Assembly: GCA_026261815.1 (NCBI GenBank) | Contig: JAMPIT010000174.1 | Coordinates: 14,942,001-15,006,000, forward strand | Length of the DNA stretch: 64,000 nt | Reading direction: 5' to 3' | Origin: Monarcha castaneiventris obscurior | Taxonomy: Eukaryota; Chordata; Aves; Passeriformes; Monarchidae | In this document: positions 46,801 to 60,483 of the stretch, in pieces | How the letters are laid out: every line of letters begins with the position of its first letter | How positions within the stretch are numbered: the stretch's first letter is position 1 | The notes under the pieces: model-generated | Told to the model about the DNA's origin: nothing | What the model saw: the letters and a program-made list of their open reading frames with translations, nothing else | Databases searched by the model: none | Program-made: the position numbers and the translations under genes

Positions 46801-47989
46801 GGGTCAGGGTCTGGGTGGGCTGCCAGAGGACAAAGTACCAGATAAGCCACCCTCTCACTGTTGCACTGAAGGAAAGGACCTATTCCAATCACACACGTGC
46901 CACTATGATTTAGCAGAGACACGGTTTGCAGTGTGTAGTCAACCTCATTATTTCTTTAGTTTTTTTGGTAAATGTCTAAGTGAAAAAAAAAATTCCAATG
47001 GCTTCTCAGCAAAGTCCTATACCACAAAAACCCCCAAATCTCTTGGAAGGAAACTCCCTGCTGTATGTGCTAACTTGGCACTATTTATAGGCAGTGTAAA
47101 CTGTGCATTTCTCCATTCCTCTCCACCTTCTCCTGTTCCCTTCCTCCTCTTCCAACATGGGCATACTGTCTGGAAATGATACACAAGGTGCAAGTCTTGG
47201 ACTAAGATATTAAGGACATGAGGCATTACAAATATTTTAAGCGAAGTTTCGTATTGCAAACATTATTTTGGTTTCAGGGCAGGACTAACGGAGAGAATGG
47301 GCAGAGAAAAGCAAGAGCAGCTTCAGCCCTTTGCAGGCATGGACAGTTGCTGTACACCTTGCCAGCCCCATCCATGTGAAAAGCAGCTATAATGTTTCTG
47401 GAGCAGAGCCAGATTTCTGGTGCTGGAGGGCTTCAGGGCAGATCCAAGACTGGCTTAACTATGCTGGGACTTTGCACACAGAGATCCACAATGGTAACTG
47501 TGTCAGCCCTGCTGACAGCTTTCCTTTAGGCAGCCCTTGGTTACACTTCACAATTGCCTCTCACTTGAATGCATAGCACAAGAGGAAGCTCGGTGTTTAC
47601 TCTGATATCAGCCACTTTCTTACCACCACTCACCTGTGAGCCTCAACTTTATTCTTGTTGTTTTACTTAATGGATAGTTTAAATAACCCGGTGTTCAAAG
47701 TACTTCTTTTGCTCCAGTTAAGATGAAGTAGTAGTGCAGCAGGGATCAATATTGCCCACAAATTTTAGGTTCAGCATCTCTGTGACTTTAAGCATGAGAA
47801 GCTGCAGAGAAAATGTTCACTTCTGGGAGACACTCATGTCAGATCTGTATTGGCAGCTGTCTAAGTCCAGAATCCTCTTTCTTGTACCAAATTTGGGTGT
47901 ATTTTTGGTTTTCTGCTACCTTCCTAAGCTCACTGACTCCAAGGGCCAGATAAAATGGATCTGACTTACACTGGTGCTGACTAAATGGC

Positions 47990-48742
47990 TGCCATTCAGA
48001 GGGATTCAGGTGGGCAGAACTGGCCAACATGAACCTTATGAAATTTAACAAGGATAGATGCAAAGTCCTGTACCTGGGGAAGAATAATCCCTTTCAATAA
48101 CACAGGAGGGGATGGGTGGGCTGGGGAGAAGCTTTGCTGAAAAGGATCTGGGGGGGTCTTGGTGGGAGGTGACATGAGCCAACAGCATGCACTGGCAGCG
48201 GAGAAAGCAAACAGCATCCTGGACTTTGGAATATGAGATGAGCCAGGAGATCCAAGTTTCCTCTTTACTCAGTGCTTGTTAGATCACACCTAAATACTAC
48301 ATGCAGATTTGGGCTCCTCATTGCAAGGAGAACATTGATCAGGTGGAGGAAGTCCAGTGGAAGGCCAGCAAGTTGGTCAGGGGCTCCAGCACTCATCCTG
48401 TAACGAGCTGGGCTTGTTCAGGCTGGAGAAGACATGGCTCCAGGTGAACATAAAGCAGCCTCCCAGTGCTTAAAAGGAGGTCATCCACTAGATAGAGCAA
48501 TAGTACATGGTGGGAAGAGGAGAAGTACATTGAAACAAGGGAGGCTCAGTTCAGATATAATTAAAAACATTTGTACTGCAAGGATTGTCAAGCACTGGAA
48601 CAGATTACCCAGATTGCTCCATCCGTGCCCTTGGAGATTTTTAAGACTTGTTTGGACCAAGCCCTAAGCAACCTGATCTCACATGAGCTGGGAGTTGGGC
48701 TACAGGCGTCCCAATTGACCTTCCAACCTCAATTATTCTATG
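47990..48742 (+). mobile_element. CR1 LINE 3' portion
   Basis: Sense CR1 with AACATGAACCTTATGAAATT, CAAAGTCCTGTACCTGGGGA, GGTGACATGAGCCAACAGCA, GGGCTTGTTCAGGCTGGAGA, CAAGCACTGGAACAGATTAC (encoding the VKHWNRLP-like motif) and a terminal ACCTCAATTATTCTATGGGA. The frame is broken in several places. It is antisense to CELF2. Confidence 0.92.
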
Positions 48743-50029
48743 GGAATTAGAGCAGTGTAGGAGAAAAGTAGAGAAAGTCAGCTCACACTAAGGCAGAATG
48801 AAAGAAGGTTGAAGAATGAAGATGTGTTGAAAACTGAACAGTAGAACTGGTTTCTGTTCCTGCGTCTGTTTACAGAAACAGAGGTTGACATTGAATATTC
48901 CACTTAACTCTCATCTGGGGTTTTGATTCTAGGCTGCCACAACTACACTGTGTGGGCGAGGTTTCCAGGGCTCAATCTGCATATAACAAAAGTTGTGACC
49001 TTGGGTTTTTCCTTGAGGTCTTAGATTCCTCTTAGATTCAGCAATGTGCAACAGAAAATAAAATCACAGTAGAAGAACATAAAGAAAGGATATAAAGAAA
49101 TTATACAAAGAGAATAAAGGCAGTAAAAAAAAGAAAATAAAAAATAATATTTCTAACAGCTCCTCAGTCAGTGACAGAAAAAAAATTGTAAACTTATAAG
49201 AGAATTATAAGGACAAAAGAAAAAGAAATATTAAACCCGAAGTAGAATTCTCTAATTTTAGCCAGCTGAATTTAAAATCTTTGTTTAGTACACAAAATCT
49301 CTTGGGTAAACAAAATATGCCTTTGTCCCTTGCTTAGTCCAAGAGGGATAATAAAGCTAAGAGACAACACTGGATTTTAAGGATAATCAGATTAAGGCTG
49401 CGTTCTCTGTTTTCTTTCTAATCTTTTGTTGCAAAAACCAATGATGTTTGGAACTTTGTCTTGAAAACTGTATCTAAACATGAGGAACACCTGGCCTGAC
49501 TGAAAGACTAAAGATATTGGGCAAAGTTTAGTTGTGTTGGACAAAGTCTGTGCAAAGCTCTCGAATTTGGTTTGTAATATCTTAGTTTGGTGGTGGTACT
49601 CTCTTAAACAGAGATGAATTGCACCCAGCTGTAGGAGGCTCTTATGTAGCTGGGAGTCTGGACCACCAGCCTGGAATGAGGAGGGATTCTGGACAGATCT
49701 GATCTTATACAATTAAGGTCAATCGATTAAGGTGTGTTCTCTTTATGTAGCACTCTCTATGTACCACACCAACTGGTTGTTTTGAAGAGATGGAGGCCCC
49801 AGAGTTTTCTCCTAAACACACAAATGAAATGTCTTATGGAAAAGGGGAATGATTCGAATATAGTAATGCTGGAACTTATGAAATGAGGATTATAAACATG
49901 GTGTGGGGGAGAAGTGGGCAAGTCAATCATGGTGCCCATGTGACATGGCTCTCAGGAGTTTGCAGTGGTGTTTCTGGCTGAAATGAGCACATTCTACGGG
50001 CTCTGACTGCAGAAGGAGCATTTTAAAGG

Positions 50030-50340
50030 GGAAGAATAATTAAGCAATGACAGAGGCATCATCATTATTAGATAATCACAACCCAGAGGCATTAGCAAAC
50101 GTTGAGTGTCTCTAATCCCATGGGGTCTAATTATTCTGTGATAATAACCACACCTCCAAGTTTTAATTTATTCTTGTGGAGAATCTGGAGGGGGAGGGGG
50201 AAAAATAGGGGCGTTTTAATATTTTTGCTAGAAGAAGATGCAGTTGGCCTTTCACTAGGGCTCATAAGTATTCCAGTCTAACTAGCATGTGTGATTGGCA
50301 TTAAATTGTCTGCCCTTTACAGTGATCTCCAGCCAATCTG
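50030..50340. promoter_or_regulatory. Possible conserved non-coding element in a CELF2 intron
   Basis: A repeat-free stretch dense in homeodomain-type cores (AATAATTAAGC, ATTATTAGATAATC, GTCTAATTATTCTG, GTTTTAATTTATTC), a GC-box-like GGAGGGGGAGGGGG, and GCATTAAATTGTCTGC. It contrasts with the decayed repeats and simple sequence around it. Enhancer function is inference only. Confidence 0.25.
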
Positions 50341-50950
50341 AGTATTCACCCTTGCACAAACTGGTGGTCTCCCCGTCGCTAGCACTACCAGCAGGCACTG
50401 GTTCTATTTCTCAGGGCAAATTTTGGCAAAGGTGAGATAGATTTTCCTGGTCTGAAGAGGTGTATTTTCCATAAGGTCCTCTGACAGATACATTGCCATT
50501 GGTATGGAGAAAGAAGTAAAAACTTGCACATTTTCTGGTATCTCGGAAGTGCTGTCTGACATGTCAAAAAGGAAGATTCTAGTAAGTTTAAGTGCTCTGC
50601 TTTTGCTTGGATAGGATAAAATAAAAGTGACAGATGCACTCCAGGGAAAGAGCACCAGAAAAGCAAGAGAGCAAGAAAGAGTCAGGGGAAACAAGAATGA
50701 CAATATAGAAAGACATATACCAATATCACAGCCTTTCTCTAATAAGTCAGTGTCCCTCTGCTTCTTCATTATTCACAGGTGAACTGTGCCCATGAAAGAT
50801 TGTCCATATCTTCTCAAGGAACAGGGAAAGAGAAGCAGCAGTGAGCAAAGGAGGAAGGGAGAGAGCCATGCACTCAATATGTGGTCTTTTTTTTTAACTG
50901 TGTGCATGCATGTGCAAATGAGAGCAAGCATGACAGAGAAGGGAGAAGGA

Positions 50951-51190
50951 GAGGAGAGGAGAGGAGAGGAGAGGAGAGGAGAGGAGAGGAGAGGAGAGGA
51001 GAGGAGAGGAGAGGAGAGGAGAGGAGAGGAGAGGAGAGGAGAGGAGAGGAGAGGAGAGGAGAGGAGAGGAGAGGAGAGGAGAGGAGAGGAGATGAGAGGA
51101 GAGGAGAGGAGAGGAGAGGAGAGGAGAGGAGAGGAGAGGAGAGGAGAGGAGAGGAGAGGAGAGGAGAGGAGAGGAGAGGAGAGGAGAGGA
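50951..51190 (+). repeat. (GAGGA)48 pentanucleotide array
   Basis: Exactly 240 bp, 48 units of GAGGA, with one substitution (GATGA at 51091-51095). A purine-rich lead-in (GGGAGAAGGA) precedes it. On the CELF2 transcript it reads as a pure pyrimidine TCCTC array in the 18.6-kb intron. It creates long spurious open frames encoding E/R/G on one strand and L/S/P on the other. Near-perfect purity suggests recent expansion. Confidence 0.99.
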
Positions 51191-54100
51191 AGGAGCCTTT
51201 CCCCATGGCACTCCTTCTGGTTCTGGCTAGCTGAAAACAGCTTTATATTTTACGAAGTCCTTTGTGAACATTGACTTATACAAGAATAAAAAAAACCAGA
51301 AAACATGAAGAGGTGAACCAGTTCATTCAAATTCTTTGCAAATTCAGAAGCCAAGGTTTTCAACAATGGGAGAATAACTTCAGGCTTATAAAACCATATT
51401 ATTCAGCACTGCATGGGTTTTTGAGAGCTAAGAAAGCTTGGGAGAAGTGAAAATCAGGGACACTCACTTTAATCACTTATTTATGTTAACACCTAACTTG
51501 ACATTTATGATTGTCATGAAATTACAGTGTCTACAACATGGACCTTTCACAGCAGTGCAAAGGAGAAGGAGAAAACAGACCATGTAAATGTACTATAGGT
51601 ATGGCAGACAAACATTAGCTGGTTATTTTTGTAGTTTTCTAGTCCTCTCTTCCATAACTTTCCTCCAAATCTATCCATCTAGCAGAAGGGATTTTAACAA
51701 ACAAGGGTTAATTGATTATGAATCTAGGCTGGTTTTGTGAATCTTGGTGTTTAAGGGCACATTTTCCTATGAGATTTTGAAGATGGAGAGAGAGCGAGAG
51801 TAAAAAGCAAGTTAATATTCTGGGCCAATTCCCCACTGATGCTTCTGTTTTGTTGAAATGCATTGCTCAGTGAAGACCATCCACCTCTAGAGTAAACTAC
51901 AAGTTGTACCTCAATACTGTGCCTGCAACATCTTGTGCATTCTCCCCAGCACACCACAATGATGAATTGCCTTTGGTTTTGGGTGGGAAGTACTTTAGAG
52001 AGGCTCAGGAATAGAATAATAATGCACAGTGGACTAGCTTGAGTTAAAGTTCATAGCTGACCATCAGATATTTCCAACTCTAACTCTAACTGAAATCAAA
52101 CCAAATTGAATCACCACAATATGAAGAAAACAAAGAAGAATTACTGAGCACTTATGACTGTTTTACTCGGTGGGGCCAAGGGCTGTGGCTGTGCTCATTG
52201 AAGCACCACTGAGTTCACATCAAAGCCATTTCTACAGGGAACTTCCAGCTGTGCTCTCATGTTTATTACAGCTATCTCACACAATTTGGAGCAGGCTATT
52301 GTTCCGAGATACATGCCCCGATGCTGAAATGACCTCCATGTGGAGCCACTTCAGAATACAGCCACTTATAAATCACTTTCCGAAGAATTTCTGACCTAAA
52401 ATCAAGAGGGCTCTACTTGAGGCCAGGGTCTCCCGCCTGGAGTACAGGTTCCTTCACACTGCCCCCGGTGTGCCTACAGCATCTTTGACACACTTTCAGC
52501 ACTAAGCATTGACAAACAACACACAGTAGCATCTCTCCATTAAAAAAAAAAAGGAAAAAAGAGTGTCAGCGGAGTCCAAGGCTATCATTCAAAGTAAGCA
52601 ATGTTTTTGTTCTACAAGTGCTTATCACATGCATATAAGCCAATTCAAATTCTAGTACACAGGAGAGGATGGTCTGATCCATCTTCTTTTTCAACTCTCT
52701 CATATATCTGTCTTAAGATCAGGTAAACAGTCCTTGGGAGGTGTTTGTCTTTCCATTGCAACAAGATGTTTCTAAAAGACTTGTTTCCTTCAGACAGGAA
52801 TCTTATCCATGGCATTTTAGAACAGAGATGAACTAAACTATATATTGAAAATTTGAGTTAGTAGTTAAAGGAGTTATGAATCCTGAAGGTGCATGCAATT
52901 ATTTCCATGGCAGATGGGTTTCTAAGTGGGGTGTGCAGGCACAACCTTATTGCAATAGCACATCAACAAAATGCAGTTGTTCACCCCTGGGAGCTGCAGA
53001 ACTCAAGGATTACCTTGCCTCATGTAAAATTGCTCAGCCAGGTCCTTTGCAGAACATTTGTAAAGTCATATTTAGTTCACTGTGACACTGGTTCTTTTCA
53101 TCCATATTGCACATTTTTGTTCTGCAAACAGCAAAGGCAGTCGAGGGTTTACTTTACTTGGTTTTAAACACATGCAATTATTGGAGATTTTTTTGTTTGG
53201 CCATTGCATAAAATAATTCAGTAGCCATATATTTGAGCAACTAGTTGTTTTGAGAGGCTGTTGAAACAATTAGGTTAAGACATTAATAATAATAAATAGT
53301 AGAATAAAAATAAGATTTTTTAAATTATTATTTTTTACAATTAATTCTAATTATTCTGCCTTAGGGAAACAGACCAGGAGTATCCATGGACACATGCACA
53401 ATCCAGTAGGATTGAAGGAACAGTGTTGGCAGTAGTCGAAAGCTCCTTCAAATGCATGAGTTTTTCTAAGATTTACATTATTTTCTGGGTATTGTGAACT
53501 GCAGCATTATCTGGGCTTGTAACTTCTTGTAAGATATATTACACATAAGCTCACATATCTACCTGTGTAGGCAAGCTGATACTATCATCTTTCTTTAGTA
53601 GAAAGCAACCCTGAATGAACTTCAAATAGTGCTTCCAACAGAAAGAAAAACAGCTCTTTTTTACAAACTGGGATTCTTGTAGCTTGAAATAGAGATTAAG
53701 AGTGGGGTAGAGAGACACTTACAAAATATAATGCATTATACGTGTTATTTGTATACTGCAAGCAAAGTAAATCCTGAAATGTGCTAAGGCAATGGATTTA
53801 ATACTTTAGGAAGATGATAATGTAATAATGTTTAAAAAACAAACATGTCTCCTGTTGAATTAGATCCTACTAATCCATGGTTTAGTACTGTATGCTGCTT
53901 CCTAAAAGAAAAAAACAAACCCAAAAGAATTAACTAGCACAATGCTTGACTGAAAATATCCACATGTTTCTGTCCTTTGGTATTTATGGAATTCTGAGGA
54001 AACAGCTGGAGATTTCTGTGCCAAAAATTCATAAATTGATAATGTTGATTCTAAAACAGATAAGGAGCCTTGCCAAAATGACTCCTGCAGTTGTCAGGCA

Positions 54101-56254
54101 GCCTCACACTGCTTCACAAAGCAGTTCTGCCCACCCTGAGCCCATTCAGCACCTGAAGCTCCCTGAGATCCTTCAGGCTGCACTGGTGCACCTAGTCAGA
54201 AACCCTTCAGAGGGGAGAATGTACAAAGACCTGTTACATTTTAAGGGACCAATATGCAAACAGGTAATCCCAGCACACCGATGGCCTGTCGGCTGCCATC
54301 AGCATCCTTCAGGTTAACACTGGCTCATTTTTCCAATGAGGAGACCAGGGAGAGACTGGGCTGTTCCAGGGGGGCTCCATATGAATCCATCGCCTCTCCT
54401 TTTACTGTACTGGGACTCTGGGAGATTCTTAGCTACAATTCCCACTCTTTTTTCTTTAATTATTTAAGATACATTGAAGCATTATTAAAAATACAAATAT
54501 AGGTCAAAAATACATATTTTTGGCTCCTGCTCGTGCTTGCATGCCTGCTTAAGGGTGATCTAATTATCAGATGGGCTTAGTACCAATATATCTCTCCAAG
54601 AAGCAGCATAATCTCTGGGCACTAAGAGCAGTCAAAATCAATTCACTTATTTAGGTGCCTAACCACAGACTCAGAAAGTTAACACCATGTGGGTAAGATC
54701 AGCTGACACACAACAGTTCAGAAATATACTTGTCCTGTCACAAATCTCCTTGAACTATGCAGTCTAATAAAAGGCACAGGGAAGTGGGTGTGCTAAAGCA
54801 AGATTTTCTTCCATAGCTTCCTTGAAAATATATTCTTTTAAAATATTGCTGTTGAGATCAGGGTTAAGGCATTGAAATTCTCTGTCCTCCAAGCACTAAG
54901 GTAACAATGCTAATTATATAACTAGACTTAAATACAAAATTTAGAAACATACGCTTGGGTTAACTGTGTGTACTGTACATACACTGTATTTTAAAATATT
55001 TATTTAAGCTATGTCTTATATTTATCAGCTGTATCTTTATCCTAAAAATAATGAAAATGATACTAGGGAAGTTTTCTGTGTTCTGCAAAACTAATAAAGC
55101 TTATTTTAAATGATTTTACAATAATGGAACATGCATTAATTCCACATGAAATGGCACAAAAATAATAAATTTGTACTACAGAATGACAAGTGCCATTCTG
55201 CATTTTAAGCCGATCTTTTCCAACATGAAACATCTACTTCAATTTAGTCTTTAGCAAACTGTCAGACCTTCCTACACACCTACTGGTAGGGTTATTTTTG
55301 GATCATCCTGGAAGCAAATCACAACTATCTCAGTGGGTGTACTGGCCTCTAACAAAATGTCACGGTGGCAGCCTTGCGCCACTGATTGGAGAAAAACGTA
55401 TTGTACTGAAGTGAACAAAAAGCAAATCTTCTAAGAATGGTTATTTGAACATTCCTCACTGCTTCTCAGCTGAAGCATCTTGTATATTCTGTAAAATCTC
55501 TACCACTTCAACAATTGTGCTCACAACATGAACACCTTCAACTAACAAAGACAATCTTCATACTAGATTAGGGGGCAGAAAAAATAATGAGCCATGGATG
55601 ATAACTATAATTCTCTGCTTTGAGCAGAGGGAAAGAATGAATTAATTCTTACAGGAAAGGCAGCGTAATTTTTTTTCTTTTTCAGCTTATTCTATACTTC
55701 ACAGTCTTCCTTTTCTAGGGACTGTTATTCTTCAATGTCAGCATCTGTCTGAAAATGAGTATTTTTAGACCTTTGTGCTTAGGAGGAATTCTTTTTTTCA
55801 ACGTTAAGAGTTAATGGCTGAATACTGATATAATATGACAAAAGCTGTGCTGGATTTTAAGAGGTCATTAAAGGAAAAAGTCTCACTTTCTCGCTTTCTA
55901 CCCTATCAGTATTTTTTTTTCCGAAATATTTCCTCTTAGGTTTACACAACAGATAAACCTAAAGAGTTTTTTACTGAAGCATGAATAGCTAGTTCAGCTG
56001 TGTGAATAAATAATAGTTTAGAGAATCAAATAATCATGAAAATGTCATGGAAAATGAAGGCTCCTAAGTCTGAAACTGAATTAGCTACTGGTTTAGCAAT
56101 TCTCTCTCCCCACAGTTCAGAAATTATATTGTGTATGTTCATGCAGATAAATTTGTATATATAATTAGATGTTTCATCTCTTCATTTACACATAGTAGGG
56201 CTTTCCTAGTGGTTACTGAAAAAAACATTTATGTGCGAATTTGAAGAAACGAAA

Positions 56255-56345
56255 TTGAAATGAGCTCACGGAAGCTGTGGAATCTCCATCCTTGGAGATA
56301 CTCAGACCTTGACTGGACACGGCTTTCACCAACCTGCTCTGAATG
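56255..56345 (+). mobile_element. CR1 LINE 3' fragment
   Basis: GGAAGCTGTGGAATCTCCAT, then CCTTGGAGATACTCAGACCT, GACTGGACACGGCTTTCACC and AACCTGCTCTGA match the sense CR1 segment just before the 3' terminus. It is a short truncated piece without the terminal repeats. Confidence 0.75.
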
Positions 56346-59300
56346 GTCCACGTTTTACAGTGCTGTATTAGCCTTGTACCACCCGGGACAGTCAGAATAC
56401 AAATTATTACCCCACAGAAAATTAGGGTAGTGGGTCAACTGAGGGAAATTAAATGTCAGACAGTGTTAGAGACAGATAACTTTGATCTTGAGCTTGTATG
56501 TCCCTCCTTCACACTCTCCTCCAGGCATTCCCACCACCCACTGGATGCACCCTGAATGGATCTCTCCACGCCCTGGAAGAGCAGCCTCCCTGTGAGCTCT
56601 TTGCTCGACGATCCATTTACAGGATGTGTCACGGACAGTCTCTGGAGGAGAGAATAAGGTTCCTGACACTCAGCTGGGATTCATCCTGCCCAAATTGGGA
56701 TATTTACAGTGTGGATACCTACAGCTGAGGTAGTCTCTCCAAAATCCCCTCCCAGTTAACAAGAAATGCAAACTTCCAGGTCCCCACCCAAATGGAACTG
56801 AGATAAACTGAATGAGACAAACCTGGAGACAGGTAAAAGCTACCCCAGCCCAAATCCTTGTTTTATGGAATGCTACAGGTACCTGCCTTTAAAACAGTAT
56901 GAAATACTACTGGTACCTGTCTTTAAAACAGAAAAAGTATCCTAAGCAAGTGAAATGAAAATAAAGTGAAGAATTAATTAACTAAATAGAGGTGATTAAA
57001 GTAAATAAAGGAAACAATTATCATATCAAAATAAAAGACAAGAAAGATGATTAAATGAGTCTTCAAAAGACCCATGAGAAACTCGTTGAAGACGAATATG
57101 CATTTACCTGGTTTTTAGTCTTTCATGATTTCATTTTAATTTTTATTCACTACCATCTGATAATTGCAAGAAACAGTTACTTTAACCATAGGCAATTTAA
57201 ACCATTTTAATTTTTTTTTCCAGGGCCAAGAGACAAAAGAACCTATTTATTGCCTGAGGGGATTTTTACTAAAATGAAAGCTTAATCTTTCATGTTTTTT
57301 TAAGCAAAGGCTTTTAAAAAATCATTTCTAACAATGCTGTAGGGAGACACTTCCATGGGTATGCAAAATTGAAATTATAAATTTACAATTATAAAAAAAT
57401 TAATAGTTTGGGGGATTGTATTGTCTCTGTTCTTTCTGAATGAATACTCTTTCAAGCTTAAGAGAAAGTATTTAGCACATGGAGGAGAACGAGTGTCCTT
57501 AGACTCTCTTGCGGTCAAACCTATTTAGTCAGAATGTATGAAAGAAAGATTATTGGAGTTTAATTTGTTTGGAAAGCCTCAAATATCAGATGTCCTGCTG
57601 GCTCCTCACTTCCTGGCCTATTTTTCTGAGTTGCCAATGCACCGAAGTTGGCCTGACCACTGTCTCCTCTGTACTAGCGTGGTGCACTGATGGTTGCTAA
57701 ATCTTATCTATGTAAAAATAAGCTTCATGATGAATTTTAACTGAAACAATCATCTTTTGGGCTCTTATGACACATGTTTACAAAGGACAGAACAAGAGCT
57801 CTTGGTCCAAGATTGATTCAGGGGAGATATATCTGGGTAGAAACATGGATATGATTTATGTGGCTGCCATGGTTCAAGGCACACCAGAAGTACACACTTT
57901 TGCTCATCTCCATTCTGTGCAGTATTTTGCCTTTAACAACATCAAGAAAAGGATTAAATTTAAGCATCTACCTTTGCACTGCCCCAAATTTGGGCTGTTT
58001 TTCTCAACTAAGAAATATTAATTTAATGCATTATCTGGAGAGACATAAACATTTCTTCCTGGCTTTGCACAGGCTTTGAAATCAGACAAAATAATTTACA
58101 CTTATGAAACACAACAAACTGAAGTGTTCTATTAAAGGGAAACTAGACCAAAAAAATACCCTTAAGGCCTCCAAACATCCACACATTGAAAGGCAGACTT
58201 AAATGTTTTCTGCCAACATATTTCAAGTTTTAGTAGAAACACTTTGAGCTACTGTGAAAAGCTTTATCAAACTAAATTCATTTTCCATGGAGCAGAGAAG
58301 AATCATTGAAGATATTATTCAGGTTTACAAAATCTGTAATAGGGTGGAGAATGTGGAACCAGATAAGGAAGGTTAAACTGAAGAACATTTTAACAAGGCT
58401 TGATTTTAGGTTGGTTGTGCAACATAAATAGGTCAGTGGACCTATAAGAGATTTTTCAAGCTGTGTAGTATTAGAAACACTTGTGTACAGATGCCATCTG
58501 TAAGACTTTCAAAGGCAAGTGGCATTCTGAATACACTATTTGAAAGGCTAAAGGTCCAGAATTTTTTGAAAATAACACAAGTTCAATGTCCTAGCAAAAT
58601 CATTAATCTCTTTGGAAAAACCCTTGGTATCTGCTCTACCATACCACCTGAGCAAGAGGAAGCTCTAGTTACCCCAAAGATACATCTGCCCGGCTCAGTG
58701 GAAGCACCTGTCTACCACGGGCCTCTGCAGACCTGAAAATCAGATAAAACAATCTTCTAGGTACTCAAGGAGCCTCAAGAGTTAAAAAGGAACAGCAGGT
58801 CAAACAGGCTGGATAAGAAGACTGTGTTGGAGAGGGAAAGAGAGAAATGTGGGCCTTAAGTTTGAATCCAAGTTCTGTGTGTACATGGAAAAACAAAGTG
58901 CATGACAGGAACATTCTGGTGCCACTTTGCTGCAGAGCAGCAGAGAAAAAGGGAGTTGTTTTCCAGCCCCCCTGCACCACAGTGCAGTGCATTGAGTTGC
59001 CCTGAGAAGTCTTGTCAGTATGGGTCAAGATATGTTGTGTGTGTCTTGGAAGGACAAGGGTGCTCAAACATTATCAGCTAAACTGCAGAGATATCACAGA
59101 GCATGCATGAAATTCAACATTTCTGCTTCTATAAATGGGTGGCATTTAGACAGGTGTAACACAGAAACAGTGACACTGGGAATAGCCTTTTGCAAAGTGT
59201 TAAGTCCCAGCATCAGGACAGAGGGAAGAGATTGTTCAGGTTTGAAAGAAATACATCAGCAAGTCAAAATTATTTTCACGCGACCTGCTTCTCAGAGATG

Positions 59301-59687
59301 TTCCTAATGAATATTACTTTTAGGTCAAGATGAGGCTCGTGCCACAAAACAGGAATATTCTGCACAAACTTAGTATTAGCCAATTTAACCTTTGTCCCAA
59401 ACAAACAATAAAACTGTAATATAATGGGAGTCCTGGACAGCACTAATAACCAGCACCACACTCGGTCCCAGTTCTATTGTGCAGTGAAGACTGTTTTCCT
59501 TACTGATGAGCTCAAACTGTTTGCCATGAATTACTTTTTCATGGGGGATAAATACACACTTAAACAAGATTAAACACAAATGTTCTTTAGTGGTGTCTAA
59601 AATAATATGAATGTTTTTTAGAACAGCAATAAACACACTTCATGATGCAAATAATTACACCCTGCAGCCTTTATGTAACAGTAAGTG

Positions 59688-59805
59688 GCCAGATTCTCTA
59701 CTCAGCTACATCAGTGTAAACCCACAGTAACTACACTGAATCAATATCCCTCTTTGTGGATTCTGGTGACCCTGAAGTATTACCTAAGTCTGAATTTGCC
59801 CTAGT
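59688..59805. mobile_element. Ancient sauropsid MITE-like repeat
   Basis: The block starts GGCCAGATTCTCTACTCAGC, continues TACATCAGTGTAAACCCACA and GTAACTACACTGAATCAATA, and ends GTCTGAATTTGCCC. The two ends are imperfect inverted repeats (GGCCAGATTCT against the reverse complement of GAATTTGCCC). The motif order (CAGTGTAAA, AGTAACT, CACTGAA) resembles a palindromic short repeat that I remember as abundant in turtle and crocodile genomes. Family name not assigned. Confidence 0.4.
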
Positions 59806-60483
59806 TTCTCTCTAGGGTTTTGTGGACATCAGACATGCATGGCTGGAAGTCCAAATGGTGATCATGGAGGTACCTCCACCTCTTATCCTGTCTCTTTTCC
59901 CCCCATAAATCTGGCTTCTGCTTAGCGTAATGAAGTCAGAATCTGGCTGTGTATTCCTTGTGCATCTGATATCACTTCCGTAACTGTGTACTCAGGACCA
60001 GAAGAAAGCTCAACCAAGATCCAGCAAGAGAAGGAAAAAATAAAAGGACTTCACAAAAATTCATGAAGGGTAAAGGCAATACGTGCATGTGCTGGGAATC
60101 AAACATCAGTATCCTGGGGATTAGAAAGAACCACCTGTGCTGATTTTCCCTTGGATGGGAAGAATTTGGTCATGTTCTGAATTTTTTGTGAAAAGTTAAT
60201 TTTATCTTAAGTTTCCCATGCAAGTGTAATTTTCATGCAGAGTTCTGTAAGATGGCTCTGTTAGGCTTTAATGGCCCCTGAAATGAATCTGGAAAGGTGA
60301 GCATGTCCACATTGGACCACTTAAAAAAGCAGTTATTTGCTTAAAAATGTATTCAGCTATTAAAGGTTCTTCACAATTTACATGAGCACGGAACTTAAGA
60401 CACAACATGGAATTAGCATTTTAACGACCATCTTCCCCTCGACTCCCATGTTTGTGAGTTGGAAGCAGGCACTCTGCTCTTAC

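Larger units (their letters stand above)
41884..60483 (-). other. CELF2: Long CELF2 intron (18.6 kb)
   Basis: GT-AG intron with GTAAGA at its 5' end (60483-60478) and a U-rich tract before TTTCAG at its 3' end. It contains CR1 copies at 45000-45335, 46362-46800, 47990-48742 and 56255-56345, the (GAGGA)48 array, a possible MITE at 59688-59805 and a possible conserved element at 50030-50340. The stretches 41884-44999, 51191-56254 and 56346-59687 hold nothing I recognise. No extra coding exon with proper splice sites was seen. Confidence 0.85.

Noticed and set aside
50786..51274. Long open frames rich in E/R/G (plus) and L/S/P (minus)
   Set aside because: They are direct consequences of the stop-free GAGGA pentanucleotide array, not a protein.
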